A DNA stretch of 64,000 bases, from assembly GCA_900660155.1 (NCBI GenBank), contig CABFPE010000550.1, positions 462,308-526,307 of the forward strand, read 5' to 3'. The notes beneath the pieces were generated by a model. The model saw only the letters and a list, made by a program, of their open reading frames with translations. It did no database searches and had not been told where the DNA came from. Below are positions 10,736 through 22,703 of the stretch, in pieces (the first letter of the stretch is position 1; every line of letters starts with the position of its first letter). A program made the position numbers and the translations under genes. This DNA comes from Hofstenia miamia (lineage: Eukaryota; Xenacoelomorpha; Acoela; Hofsteniidae).

Positions 10736-10975
10736 ATTCTTGGACCGCTACTTTTTAACATATATGTAAACGATATGCAGTAACATACGAATTGTCAATT
10801 GATTCAATACGCCGATGATAAATGCATTTTTAGTGGAAATACATCCTTAAATCAAGCAATAAATGATGTAGAACAAAATTGTGAAAAATTGAGTAAATAT
10901 TTTAACATGCACAAATTAAACAACAGTGAAAAAACTGAATCACATGAAACAAAGTTAGTAATATTAACATTTTAA
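10736..10975 (+). pseudogene. Non-LTR retrotransposon RT core fragment
   Basis: Immediately after the gap one reading frame gives ILGPLLFNIYVNDMQ, an in-frame stop (10781-10783), then QYADDKCIFSG and a helical stretch ending HKLNNSEKTES. These are RT domains 4 and 5; YADD holds the catalytic Asp pair and is intact. The single stop inactivates the copy unless it is a sequencing error. The upstream portion is hidden in the gap, and the frame closes before the thumb. Confidence 0.85.
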
Positions 10976-12733
10976 AATGCAAAAATAACTTACATTATTG
11001 AATGAATTCAACAATCACCACTTGAATCATTGTGAAAACTGAATTTATGTGTTAAAATGAAGATATCTTTAAGTCATAAACATTGAACAAAATGCAAACT
11101 TCATCACAGTTTTAGTATAAACTTTAAAAAATGAGATAGAAAAACGTACATACACTTAAATTCGACAATTCCTTGTTGTATATTCAGAGTTTTTTGTATT
11201 TTGAAGCGTTAATGGTTTTGTTTTTTATGTGTTTTATTTAATATCGCACGTAAATACCCATTTTAAGGCATTCTACAAATTGCATTACGTAGTTGAACGA
11301 TAAATTTTACTATCTGCTGAAAAGATTACGCAATATATAGAATACAACTTAATAAAAATCATTTGACAAGATGATTTCTACTGTTAATTTATATCCTCCT
11401 GTACATAAAGATAATTCTTCCAACATTTAAGTTTGTAATAAATGAAAGTTGTGTATGAATGTACTGACGAACTCTGCAGAGAAACATTTTTAATTTGTAA
11501 AGACGCTCATGTTAAGACTTTTATTAAATGTTTAAGAAAGCTATATGTATATATGGATAAATATAACTTTTGTATATATACATACAATATAAGTTCTGTT
11601 AAATATAAAACAATTTCTGGGTAATAACACGAATTTATGAAATTTAATACTAGAGCTATTATTCAGTGTACATAACAAGTTCATTAACAAAAAATTAATG
11701 ATTATTTCAATATACTAGTCCTTTCAATGGTCTAAAACTACAAACGTACACTTTAAAATTATTTATAGTTTGGCTATGTAATGTATGAATATTCACATCT
11801 TTAGCCACCCCTCTTCATTATTCATGAATTAATTGCGGGGAATGACTCATCAATTAGCACACGTCAATAAATTTTTATAATTGTATGGGAACGCAAAAAA
11901 TTTTTTGCTGAAACTTGCTTTTGCAATTTCAGCAAAAAGCGTACATGGTTGTACTGTGTTTATAATTTGTTACATTCGGACAGTTGAACAATGGCATATA
12001 GATAAAAACTATGTTGACATTATTAAAGCATGCAACTTTCAACACATAAGAATATGCACAGTCGGCATAATGGAATTTCACATTGCTGAAACAAAGACAA
12101 CTACTCTAAAAGATTTCAAACTTTTGGAAATCTATTTTTATAATTAAATCTCAGATATTGTTTTGATTCTTAACAAATATTATCTCTAGTTAGTTTTACA
12201 GATATTTCTTTTAAAACGGAATCAATTTTATTTTAATAAATTGCTGCGAATTTGCAGTCTGATGATAAATTTATTATAGACTTTATGATAAATAGAAACG
12301 TTGTTTGTTTGTTAATACACATTTTTAATTGATTTTATTTAAACTTTTATTTATCATGTTTTTTATACTGTAATCTATCACTTAATTTATTAACCATTAA
12401 TTTAGATACGACAGTGTGAAATTCATAATGTGCAAATACACATTGCGTTTGTTTCCTACAGAATTCCCTCAACAACAATGATGATAAACTAACACAATAG
12501 ACAAATTCAATAGTAAGATATATATGGTCATTATAAGCAAAGTGTAGAATAAATTAAATTTTTGTGTTGTCTTAAACATGTATGTGGGTTTTACCACGTA
12601 TGTTTATTAAATATTAGAAATTGCGAGTTTTTGCATAAACTAGTTTTTGGTTTTTCCGAAAAAATTATTTTTTTTCTTTATTACCGAAATAAGCCATTAC
12701 GCTTCTAACGAGTATTATTATCTCTCTGATTCA
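10976..12733. other. AT-rich intergenic sequence
   Basis: No domain-bearing ORF, terminal repeat or exon was recognised. Open frames at 11442-11624 and 11881-12147 match no family I know and look random. Confidence 0.5.
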
Positions 12734-12779
12734 AACATTTGTTATTAAATTTTACCGAATAAAACAAGTATGTAAAGTA

Positions 12780-12975
12780 AACATGTAAACTAAAATGATG
12801 TTGTATTTTCTAATGTCATGTATGTTAATATAAAAAACAAGTGCGGTATTTTCCAATGTCATGTGTGTTAATAAAAAAACAAGTATGTAAACTGAACAAT
12901 GTAAACTAAATTAATGTGTGATGTGGTATTTTCCAATGTCATGTATGTTAATAAAAAAAACAAGTATGTAAACTA
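12780..12975 (+). repeat. Short minisatellite, about 3 diverged units
   Basis: Units built from tattttccaatgtcatg, tatgttaataaaaaaac and aagtatgtaaactaaa recur about three times with small insertions, with spacing roughly 40-80 bp. The same block reappears 848 bp downstream because of the assembly duplicate. Confidence 0.7.
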
Positions 12976-13307
12976 AATTAAGTCACATAAATAAGCGAGT
13001 CTCATACAATAACAAAATGCAAGTGTGAAGTATGAAAAAAATTGGTTACATTTTGAACAATAGATTGCAACAATTCTAATCTCATGGGATTTTCAACTTA
13101 TTAATTATGTAATTCCAAAAATGTATATGAATAAAAAATTGGTTACATTTAAACAATAGACTGCAAACAATGCCAACAGAACATATTCGAATGACGTAAG
13201 AGATACATCCCCGCCAATATACACGGCCCAGCAGATGCCAAAGGTTTCCCTCTCGACCAATCAGAGAAAAGTGGAGCAGGCTTGCTGCTACCTCTCGACC
13301 AATCAGA

Positions 13308-13580
13308 ATGACTCGGATCTATACTACTCTTACTTTTAATAACTTCTCAATCTCCCCTAAAGAACCCTTCAAATATCTAGGCATAACTATTGACTCAAAA
13401 TTAACATACAAGCTGCAAGTAAAAGAAATCTTAAAGTGCATGGCAATGAGTATTAAAACAATATCACACATAGCTGAACATTTACCTTCTGCCAATATGA
13501 TTCAATTATTTCATAGTTTAGTCATGAGTCATCTTAATTATGCAAATACACTTTTTTCAAGTTTAAATGAATCATTAGTA
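13308..13580 (+). pseudogene. Non-LTR RT thumb fragment (assembly duplicate of the 14.2-kb copy)
   Basis: The translation contains EPFKYLGITIDSKLTYKLQV and VMSHLNYANTLFSSL, the standard RT thumb motif of CR1/jockey-like ORF2. It is truncated by the single N at 13581 and duplicates 14156-14428 with one base difference. Confidence 0.75.
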
Positions 13581-14155
13581 NAACATTTGTTATTAAATTT
13601 TACCGAATAAAACAAGTATGTAAAGTAAACATGTAAACTAAAATGATGTTGTATTTTCTAATGTCATGTATGTTAATATAAAAAACAAGTGCGGTATTTT
13701 CCAATGTCATGTGTGTTAATAAAAAAACAAGTATGTAAACTGAACAATGTAAACTAAATTAATGTGTGATGTGGTATTTTCCAATGTCATGTATGTTAAT
13801 AAAAAAAACAAGTATGTAAACTAAATTAAGTCACATAAATAAGCGAGTCTCATACAATAACAAAATGCAAGTGTGAAGTATGAAAAAAATTGGTTACATT
13901 TTGAACAATAGATTGCAACAATTCTAATCTCATGGGATTTTCAACTTATTAATTATGTAATTCCAAAAATGTATATGAATAAAAAATTGGTTACATTTAA
14001 ACAATAGACTGCAAACAATGCCAACAGAACATATTCGAATGACGTAAGAGATACATCCCCGCCAATATACACGGCCCAGCAGATGCCAAAGGTTTCCCTC
14101 TCGACCAATCAGAGAAAAGTGGAGCAGGCTTGCTGCTACCTCTCGACCAATCAGA

Positions 14156-14985
14156 ATGACTCGGATCTATACTACTCTTACTTTTAATAACTTCTCAATC
14201 TCCCCTAAAGAACCCTTCAAATATCTAGGAATAACTATTGACTCAAAATTAACATACAAGCTGCAAGTAAAAGAAATCTTAAAGTGCATGGCAATGAGTA
14301 TTAAAACAATATCACACATAGCTGAACATTTACCTTCTGCCAATATGATTCAATTATTTCATAGTTTAGTCATGAGTCATCTTAATTATGCAAATACACT
14401 TTTTTCAAGTTTAAATGAATCATTAGTATAAAACTTACAATACAATTAAAATGGGCATTGAATGTTTTCAGAAAAATTCCTCCAAAACAAGAAATCTCAT
14501 TTTGTCATCCTTGCTGTTTCCAAATCTATTTTTAATATTTTGATAAAGATTTTTAAAATAACAAATCAATTACCTCCTTATAATTCATTAACATTTTCAA
14601 ACTTTTGTCATAAGCGCAATATAAGAACTAATCATTATACTAGCATTAAATTTCGTAAAAAAATCAAGTAACAGTCTTTCTTTAATATTGCGATTACCAA
14701 ATGAATTTAAAATGATTAAGAGTGCAATTAAGCTTAAAAGAAAATTGAAAGCATTTATGTTCAAGGAAAAATTCATTTTGGGATTCAAATTTTACAATAA
14801 AGATTATATAACAACGCGCAATTAATTTCCATAGCTTGAACAGAACAGATTTTGTAGTCTTGTTATTTTTTTGTAAATATTATAGTTATTTGTTATCCTT
14901 CTTGACGCTATTCAGATAATAACTAGTCTTGTAATTGAAAATATTATCTGAATAAAGAATATCTTATCTTATCTTATCTTATTAA
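14156..14985 (+). mobile_element. Non-LTR retrotransposon 3' end (5'-truncated, inactive)
   Basis: The frame starting at 14156 gives an RT thumb (KYLGITIDSKLTYKLQV, HLNYANTLFSSL) and stops at 14429. Degraded ORF2 tail continues through FSEKFLQNKKSHF and ITNQLPPYNSLTF, with several stops. The sequence ends near 14955-14985 in a short TATCT tandem tail, the type of simple-repeat 3' end common in CR1-like elements. The 5' truncation falls directly after an accaatcagaa motif shared with the tandem repeat family at 9.6 kb. Family assignment beyond non-LTR is uncertain. Confidence 0.75.
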
Positions 14986-15865
14986 ACAAATTAACAAATT
15001 AAGAGTACTTAAAAACGAAATTAAAAATACTTCTGTAGTTATACAAAGAAAAGACTTAAATACAAATGGCGATTATTCAATAGACAACATCTAAATTCAC
15101 CATAACCCAATCCAATAATTATTTTTGTATATATTTATTATTTTGTGTCCTTTGTTTTTATATTTCTGATGTTTTTTCACGCTATTTAGAGATGTAAACA
15201 GTATTATATATTGTACAAAGCAAATCTAAACATAGATGTTTTCTTTCTTTCATTTACTGTCAAGTTATCATTTGTAATTGAAAAATTCAGTTTATATTGA
15301 GAAATATTATTATATATGCAATACTCTGCTCCTAATTATCAGAGTTTTATTACATGTGTTTCTTATTCCTTCTTCAAAACTAAAAAGGTGATCTAAGTTG
15401 TAGCGGAAAATGCTGCATATGAAAATATCTGTATTGGTAGGGATTTGATCAATTGAGTCTTTATATTGGGTTTTGCAATGTAATATGGCAAATAGTTTCC
15501 ATTTTATTTTGTTTGTAGCTTTTTTTATCAATAAAGTGAAGTGTACATAAAGATGAAAAAATATATTTACCTCAGTACTTTACCATGAAACAAATTGAAA
15601 TGGAGAATTCGTTGTAAAAATAAGTTTACAAAGAGAAAACATATCAATACCTGGAGTTGCTTTGAGAAAATATAGAACTGGAAAAACGAATTCGGCCATC
15701 CATGATTTGTCATAAATATTTCTAAGAAATGAACTCCAAGAATGTCATAGTTATTTTTTAATTAGATTTGCGGTTGCAAAAAGAGGAAATCATCAATGTT
15801 GAGATATAATTATCACTGTTTACATTAAATCTCACGGAGAAATGCTACAATGCTTGTAGTTAGCC
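14986..15865. other. AT-rich intergenic sequence
   Basis: Nothing recognisable on either strand. The open frame 15310-15531 (-) has no family resemblance. Confidence 0.5.
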
Positions 15866-17277
15866 AATCTTTTTTTTTAAAAAATGTATTCGGCCACTTC
15901 AGACCAAATCAGAGAATCTGTAAAGTTTTATTGGTTGAGATTTTTTCAGTCTATTTATTTTGAAAATGTCTAATAACAGTCTTTCTTCGCCATACATGAT
16001 GCCTGTTTACGTACCTCATACCATCCGCGAGTTGATTATCTCCAAACATTTGGAAGGGATGAGTCAACGTAATATAGCCCGTCTTGTAGAGCGACCTCGA
16101 AGTACTGTCGGGTCGCGGATATCATCAGACGTATCACTTATGAAGACATCATTGCACCCAAGCCAATGTCCGGAAGACAAAAGAGGACCTCCATAACATC
16201 CCAATCAGCTCTTATGTGTCTTTCAAAGCGAAATCTCAGGAAGACTTGAGACTTCAGAGGAACTTCGTAAGGAATGTGCTGATGGTAACCTTGTGACCTC
16301 AAGAACTCTGCGAAACATCCCGAATAAGTACCTAATTGGGACTTTCCTGGCACCCAGGACGCCATTCTTAACCTCAAAGCAAAGATTACGCCGGCTGAGA
16401 TAGGCCAATTTAGTGAGAGACGATTCATCTGAACATTGGTCGAATGTTATATTTTCAAATGAGTCAAGATTTGAGCTATGCTCATCGAAAAGAATGTTGA
16501 TAAAGAAACCAATTCTTGCCTCAACTTACTGGGGGGGGGGGTTCATGAATTATGGCGGGAAGTCTGTAATGGTATGGGGTGCAATATTGAAGTGTGGTTT
16601 CTCAAGATTGTTCACATCAATAGTACTCTCCTAAGCTTTTAATATGCTCGGATTCTATAAAAGGAACTCTTGCCACTCCTTATAAGTGATCAATATATCA
16701 GCAGGATGGTGCCCCATGTCATACCTCAAAAGAAATTACAAATTTCCTCCACAAAAATGGGGTTCTATTCTTGCTGACTTGCCTGATCAAATATCGAATT
16801 GGACAGCATACTCTTCACACAGAAGACGAGCTGTGGAGCGCAATAAAGAAAAAATGTTATCCAATTCCCAACAGTTTTATTGAAAGACTTTTTGCTTCAA
16901 TCCTTGATCGCCTTGAAGCTGTTATTCTCTTAAAGGGACACCTTTCAAAATAGTAGAAGAGACAATTTTGTTGCTAAGTCCTTGTATTGCATCAATTATT
17001 AATTTATGTATCATATTTTGAATTTACTTTTTTCGGATTTGTTCATTTGTTAAAATTTTTTCAGGTGGTCGAATACATTTTTCCAATACAAAGTTTCTAA
17101 TTTTGATGAAAAATTAATAGCCAATTGTTATTCTACATATTTAATGGTATTAGATACACAAATTTTCTTTTCTTAATCAAAGTAACACTTAGTTATAATT
17201 TTAGGCACACTCTATCCAATGAATGTTCATTATTTATTCAAAATAACAAGGTGGTCGAATACATATTTCCAGTACTG
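15866..17277 (+). mobile_element. Tc1-like element with IR/DR-type right end
   Basis: The left terminus carries atgtattcggccactt (15884-15899). The right side carries its inverted match twice: ggtggtcgaatacattttt (17064) and ggtggtcgaatacatattt (17250-17268, ending ccagtactg at 17277). Two direct copies 186 bp apart at one end recall the IR/DR arrangement of Sleeping Beauty-type Tc1 elements. I did not find the matching inner copy on the left. The outer left boundary is eroded and no clean TA duplication could be confirmed, so limits are approximate. Confidence 0.75.
15966..16953 (+). pseudogene. Tc1-like transposase pseudogene
   Basis: The ATG at 15966 starts MSNNSLSS, followed by an HTH region (HLEGMSQRNIARLVERPRST). 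Later pieces in shifting frames are HWSNVIFSNESRFELCSS, KSVMVWGAILKCGFSRLF and, near 16790-16950, LWSAIKKKCYPIPNSFIERL. The first catalytic Asp, normally in FSDESRF, is Asn (FSNESRF). The region of the second Asp is not recognisable and the SPDLNPIE motif is degraded. A run of ten G at about 16531-16540 breaks the frame. Clearly inactive. Confidence 0.85.
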
Positions 17278-19444
17278 TGCATGGTGCTTACCTCAAGAAA
17301 ACAATAGAAATAAACTCGCAAATACATTTACAAAGATTAATATTTGTAAAAACAGTTACAGTTAGTAGCTTGGCTTGTTGTGAATTTAGATGGAATCTAT
17401 TTAATAGTCAATATGGAATTTAAAATCTCGCCACATGCATATTCAAGCCTTTCATTTACATAAAATGCGTTTTTTAATATTTTATTGTTAAATTTAAAAA
17501 GGCTTAATTTTTAGATAAAGTAGTTAACAGCTTTTTATAAATACATGTAATTTAGAGAAATAATTAGAAATTTTCTGATTTAGGTACTTCTATTATATGT
17601 ATAAATGCTAATGTTATTTGACAAGATATCATTACATTTTATTATATACTGAGAAACATTTGAGGAATTATGGTTCGATTTAGGAATAATTCAACTAAAT
17701 TGACTTGACTCTAAGTTTTAGTGGTACAAAATGTTGTGCAAGAAAAATGCAAATTTCTTCTTTAACTTTTATAGTAATTTTATGAGACTAATGTGCACTA
17801 CATAAAAAGCATAGTGTCGTCCGCCTAGTGTATGACATTGCATATATTGGGGTTGAAATAATTTTTAATAAAAATCCAGTCAGAAAAAAATTACATTTAG
17901 CTTAGCTCTTTATCTACATCATGAAAATAGATGATTATTAGATCTGCACAATTCTTTGAAAAAGTTCTGTATTATATATTTATTAATTATACATTTATGG
18001 TGTATTTTCTTCCATTTTTCATTTTTCATTTGTTTCCTATTTATTAAGTCCCAATTACCTTCTTGTGAAGAGATATTTTTATATTCAAAGCGGAAGTATT
18101 TATTATAGTCTTTTCGTGGTTAAATATTTATATGAATTTAATTGCCTGGGATTTAAGAATTTTTATATTTCTTCATTTAGATTTCTTTTGTTCAATTAAC
18201 TATGTATTTTGCAATTGTCCATGCTTTAAAATTTTTTTCAAATTTTGTCCAACGTATAAATATATTTTCAAAGCAAAAAATGTCTAAATAGAATAATAGA
18301 GTTTATTTTAAATTTTTAGAGCATTTCATTTGGTTTTTTAAATAAGTTTTATAGAAATTTCTTTCTATTTTGATCAAAGATCTAGATCGATAGTACATTT
18401 TTCACTTATTTTTCGTCAGATTAAGAAGACTCAGATCAAATATTTATTAAAAGATTCATTTTCCGAAACAGTGAAATAATCAATTAAGGTTTGATATAAA
18501 GAATCAAACAAATTTCAAAAACCAAATTTGCGAGGACAGTACCTTTTCCCATTAAAAAATATATTCCATTTCCTAAACTACAAATACTAATTGGTCTCTT
18601 AATTATTCTGGCATCAGCTCCATTAGAACTTATTTTCACAATTTGCTTCACCATTAACTAATTAACAAATTTATGTTAGGTAATTGATAACTATGGCTCA
18701 GTTAATAGTTTATGTACAGTGTCATTTTGCTATTTTAATTATTAAAAACATAAGCTTGTTTCATTTTGAAATTGTTTAAGAAGAAATTCATTTTTAAGTT
18801 CAAATTTTGTTTATTTTTCTGGTTAAATATATTTAATAATAAAAATTCATTATAAAAACATTTTTTCCTGCATATTTCATTTGTCGATAGTCAAAGATAT
18901 CTTTTTAGCTAGGGAAAGGGAAAAATTGATAAAATTATTGTTATTAGATCCCATGAAGTTAGTTTTTAAATGCAATTAATTGTCATTAGTTTTACAGAGT
19001 TGGTGTCCATACATGAATTGCAAATTGCTCCTTACAAATGCAAAACAATTGAGCCCTTTTCAGTTTGGCCGTATTAAATGTGCAGCAGAATATCTTTTTT
19101 ATGAACCTAGAACATCAGTAGTAATTGAATAATTTTTTTAAAAAAAATCTTAACGTTAGCTATAATTAATTGCAAAGATTGATTTCCAAAGCAAGTAATT
19201 TATTCTAGAGTCATTTTTGGAAAATTAGTTGGAATTGACCAAAACCCTTTGTGTCACAATTTAAAAAATATTTTGAAACTGAATTGAGTAATGCTTTCAC
19301 AAACTCTCAACAATATTTTAGATCTATGCTTTAACATGAGATGATATTTTTCTTGGAAGTGTAGAAAAATTTGTACGTATTTTGAAGTTTTCCAAATAAT
19401 ATTTTTAATACCTCGGTTGAATTTGTCTCTGTGTGCTAAAAAGA
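17278..19444. other. AT-rich intergenic sequence; start of duplication unit 1
   Basis: No genes were recognised. From about 18.9 kb onward the sequence aligns by eye with 41.6-43.5 kb (for example ttagttttacagagttg against ttagttttacagattgc, and aacgttagctataattaattgc against aacgttagttttaattaattgc). This marks the left part of a large old tandem duplication. Confidence 0.6.
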
Positions 19445-19584
19445 GACCAACGGCATTTCCAGTTGTTAACTGATTACTAAAATACGTATTATATAGTTGC
19501 GCCATTTAATAGCAAGACAGGTGCATGTTATGTTGGCAGGCGTAATGCATATGAAAACGTATTTGGACTAACGATTAACGTTTA

Positions 19585-20667
19585 ATGGCTACCAATACAA
19601 ATTTAGCTGAATCAGATGCACTAAAGGGTCTCTTTGACGATGTGGATTATTCACAATGGGAAAGATCTAAAAGTACTTACAAAAATAAGCATGCAGTCGC
19701 CAGACGATTCTTTAAGAAAGAACAGGACAATCCACTTTTGGACACCATTGGAAAGAAGCACAATCGACCAAATACAGGTTGCTCTTCGAAATGCCATCAC
19801 CCATGGATTCCAAAGCAAAGGAGGCCTTTTCAAGAGCAGCGCGAGCGTAAGTCGGAAACTAACATTAATTTTACAAAACTATTAATTCGCACTGAACAGA
19901 AAACTCTAGCACAACGTAAGGAACAGCTAGAGTGGCTACAGGAAGAGAATATTAGATTGAAGGACGCAATCATTGAAGAAGAAAATCTTGTTCATGAAGA
20001 TGTGAATGTTCTTCTGGAAAAATATAGCAAATTTAGAGGTGCTGCTGAAAATGAAAATGCCAATTTCATTAAGGAGAAAGAATTTTTTCTTAAAGATTTA
20101 GATGAAACAAAGGAATTAGTTGGCAAAAAAGAGCTTGCATTACTTGAAGACCTTACAGAAATGGACAAAAAACTTAATATTGCAAAAAAACATTTGGGAG
20201 TGCTAGTAACGTATAAAGAAATCGCGTTTTTTGATAATCAAGCAGAAATAGAAAGATTAAATTCAGAGTTGAAGACGCTGGAAGTGCAGCAAGAAAGTGA
20301 GAAGAAGGATATTCTAGATGTAATAAAACTCGAGAACCGAAAAATGGCAAAAATTAGCGAATTAGTAGAAGAGGCCGAGGTCGAGAAAATAGCATTGGAC
20401 ACAGTAGAAAATGTGCATGATTCTTATAAATATATGGCCAGTGAAAATGATCATTTCCGTGAGCAAATTCTAATAATCACAAAAGAAATTGAAAATTTGA
20501 AAGATGACAACGCCCATTTAGAGGATGAAATAAGAACCGCTCTGCAAAATCCTGCAATTACAACACATGCTGCAATGTACCCACATTTATTTCGCAAAAC
20601 CCCAACTTGCCAACCCGATGACGACGTTGTTCTGGACATTCCGAAAGCAAAGCTAATTTCAATTTGA
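19585..20667 (+). CDS. Single-exon coiled-coil protein, 360 aa
   Basis: The largest clean ORF on the plus strand. Residues 1-90 are polar and basic with an FDDVDYSQWERSK motif, a basic stretch around ARRFFKKEQ and a Cys/His pair (CSSKCHHPW). From about residue 95 to 315 it is an almost uninterrupted coiled coil, rich in Glu, Lys and Leu with few Pro. The last 40 residues are non-helical and end DIPKAKLISI. The segment KKHLGVLVTYKEIAFFDNQAEIERL followed by LKTLEVQQESEKKDI resembles the DUF4618 (C20orf96-like) family of poorly characterised coiled-coil proteins; that resemblance is from memory and tentative. A structural or cytoskeletal role would fit but is inference. The long frame without transposon motifs suggests a real gene or a recent retrocopy; no poly(A) tail or target duplication was seen. 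Confidence 0.8.
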   Translation: MATNTNLAESDALKGLFDDVDYSQWERSKSTYKNKHAVARRFFKKEQDNPLLDTIGKKHNRPNTGCSSKCHHPWIPKQRRPFQEQRERKSETNINFTKLLIRTEQKTLAQRKEQLEWLQEENIRLKDAIIEEENLVHEDVNVLLEKYSKFRGAAENENANFIKEKEFFLKDLDETKELVGKKELALLEDLTEMDKKLNIAKKHLGVLVTYKEIAFFDNQAEIERLNSELKTLEVQQESEKKDILDVIKLENRKMAKISELVEEAEVEKIALDTVENVHDSYKYMASENDHFREQILIITKEIENLKDDNAHLEDEIRTALQNPAITTHAAMYPHLFRKTPTCQPDDDVVLDIPKAKLISI

Positions 20668-21441
20668 GCCTTAAGAGAACAACTTGAGAAAATGTTTTTT
20701 AAATGATTATGGTTTGTAATTGTAATTTTGTATGGAAAACGTACAATTTCGAAATGAAAATTCAAATTTATCCCAAACCAAGAGCAATCTATATGAGGCT
20801 ATTCAGTCGAAGATTTAACCTTCAAGTTTCTCAATTAATATTTAACTGGATGGCAATGCACATACATAACTTTTGATTTTTTTGTGATTTTATAGTTATT
20901 CGGCTATGTATGTGTAAGAGGTGGTCTGCAAATACTGACTGGCCTTATATAGCGATCGCTCTTGTCACAAACTCTTTTCTAATAGATAAAGTAGATTTTA
21001 TCCTTTTAGCTGCGCAAATGATATTCTCATGCTTGTTTTGTGAAAATTATTTGTAATTATTAAAAATTCGTAGTATTCTAAAACAATAATTAGGAAACAT
21101 TGTGTAATGTTTCAAGTCTTATCTTTATTCACAAATTGTCTTAGGTTGTTTACATGCGTATAGGTTATTATTTTAAATTTTTTATGGTTGTGTAGTGTAT
21201 AAGCAACATTTGTATGGCTGTAAATAATATTATACAATTGAATTATACATATGTTGATGTTTCTTTTATCTAATGAAAACGCATGGTACATTATAATTAT
21301 TTATTGATGAGAAAAAGCAGTTTAAATTTAAATAATATTATTCAATTGAATTATACATATGTTGATGTTTCTTTTATCTAATGGAAACGCATTTTACATG
21401 TACATAATACTTATTTATTGATGACAAAAAGCGGTTTAAGT
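20668..21441. other. Intergenic sequence with a 108-bp tandem duplication
   Basis: Downstream flank of the coiled-coil gene. At about 21224-21440 a segment containing caattgaattatacatatg and gttgatgtttcttttatc is present twice in tandem (spacing about 110 bp, roughly 90 percent alike). The second copy is interrupted at its end by the hAT element that starts at 21442. Confidence 0.7.
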
Positions 21442-22703
21442 CAGAGATGGAATCAGATCCAACATTTTAAGATCTGATCTGATCCGAATTTTTAACAAAT
21501 TTAGTTTTCATTCCGAAACGGATCCGAATATGAATAAGTATTCTAACACTAAATATACATGGACTTAAAAAATATTTATATATTTTAAATGCGAATGGAA
21601 AATATTAAGTGTTTCAAAACCATCGTAAGAAAAAATGGACATATACTTACGAAATAGTGCATGCAAATCAACTTATTTGTAAGCTTTGTAATAATCTAGT
21701 TCCTAAAATTGCCATAAACTATTATCATAAACTATTTATAGAGTTTTAGTAGATGAGTTTCTTATAGTATTATCTCCCGTATTAATTTTTTATGTCCAAT
21801 TTCAAATATAAACACTTTGCAATGTCACTATGAATTGAAGGTATTTCAAAAAGATAAATTTGCTTCGAAATTGCAGCCTAGGGCGATGAAAACAAGAATA
21901 GCACAAATAATTGCAAATTAAAGAACAACTCCAAAATTTGTATTGCAAGACATTAAAAATAATTGTTGTAGAGTGTGTTAAAATCAGTGATAAAAAATAA
22001 ATTTTTCAAACAACGTTTGAGATTTAAATATAAATTTTGAATTTTACTGACATTGGATACTAAATTGGATTAAAAATTTTAAATTACATAACAGTAACAT
22101 TAAGTAAATTAATACACTATTAATAGTATGGCGACGATATGGTTCCATAAACATTTTTGTACTAGTGATTATAATGACAAACCTTCTGAGTACTAAGTTG
22201 ATCTTGGCATTGCAGGTTGCTTAGATTACATACTTAAAATTGAGATTTTTGATTGAATAGATCCCAAGTTACATTAGTATTTTTTCATTTTGGTTGTGCT
22301 TGCTTATCTGTATTCCGTACTTTATCTTTGACATGCATATTAGAGAGAATACTTTTCAGAATTCTGCTCTTCCATTTGCAACATTGTAATAACAAATGTC
22401 CTTGGTTGCTTTACTATTTTATCATTATGTGATGGCTAACATGAATCGCATTTTCAGATTTAAAGTATTTGTCACCGATTTCATAAGTTGTTGGAAAGAA
22501 TAACGCAGAACCTGTTGTATTAACAATTTCAATTACAAAATTTCACTTAGATTGAGATTATTAACACACTTAAATTGGGATTCAAAGTAAAAAATGTGGA
22601 ATTTATAAAATGTACAAATACATAAGTTTTAAGAACTTTTGTATCTGAAGCAGATCCGAAGTTTCTCAAAATGAAGATGCGATCCGATCCGATTCCATCT
22701 TTT
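21442..22703. mobile_element. Non-autonomous hAT-type element (1262 bp)
   Basis: The left end is CAGAGATGGAATCAGATCC; the right end inverted is AAAAGATGGAATCGGATC, so about 10 core bases match perfectly with erosion at the outer tip. The flanking 8-bp repeat is gtttaagt (21434-21441) and atttaaat (22704-22711), 6 of 8. Several GATCCGA motifs cluster subterminally on both sides. The interior is AT-rich and shows no transposase. The undisturbed neighbouring tandem copy (gcagtttaaattt) resembles the empty target site, which supports the left boundary. Confidence 0.75.

Larger units (their letters stand above)
12734..14428 (+). repeat. 847-bp direct repeat around a single N (probable assembly join)
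   Basis: Bases 12734-13580 and 13582-14428 are nearly identical; I noticed one substitution (ctaggcataac versus ctaggaataac). One N at 13581 separates them. The pattern matches the joins at 2864 and 33483 and is best explained as two overlapping contigs or haplotypes placed end to end. The repeat contains a minisatellite-like part and the beginning of an RT fragment. Confidence 0.85.

Noticed and set aside
9701-10783. Long open frames of about 345-360 codons on both strands across 9.7-10.8 kb
   Set aside because: They consist almost entirely of unknown residues from the 1000-N gap. Only the few RT residues after 10736 are real.
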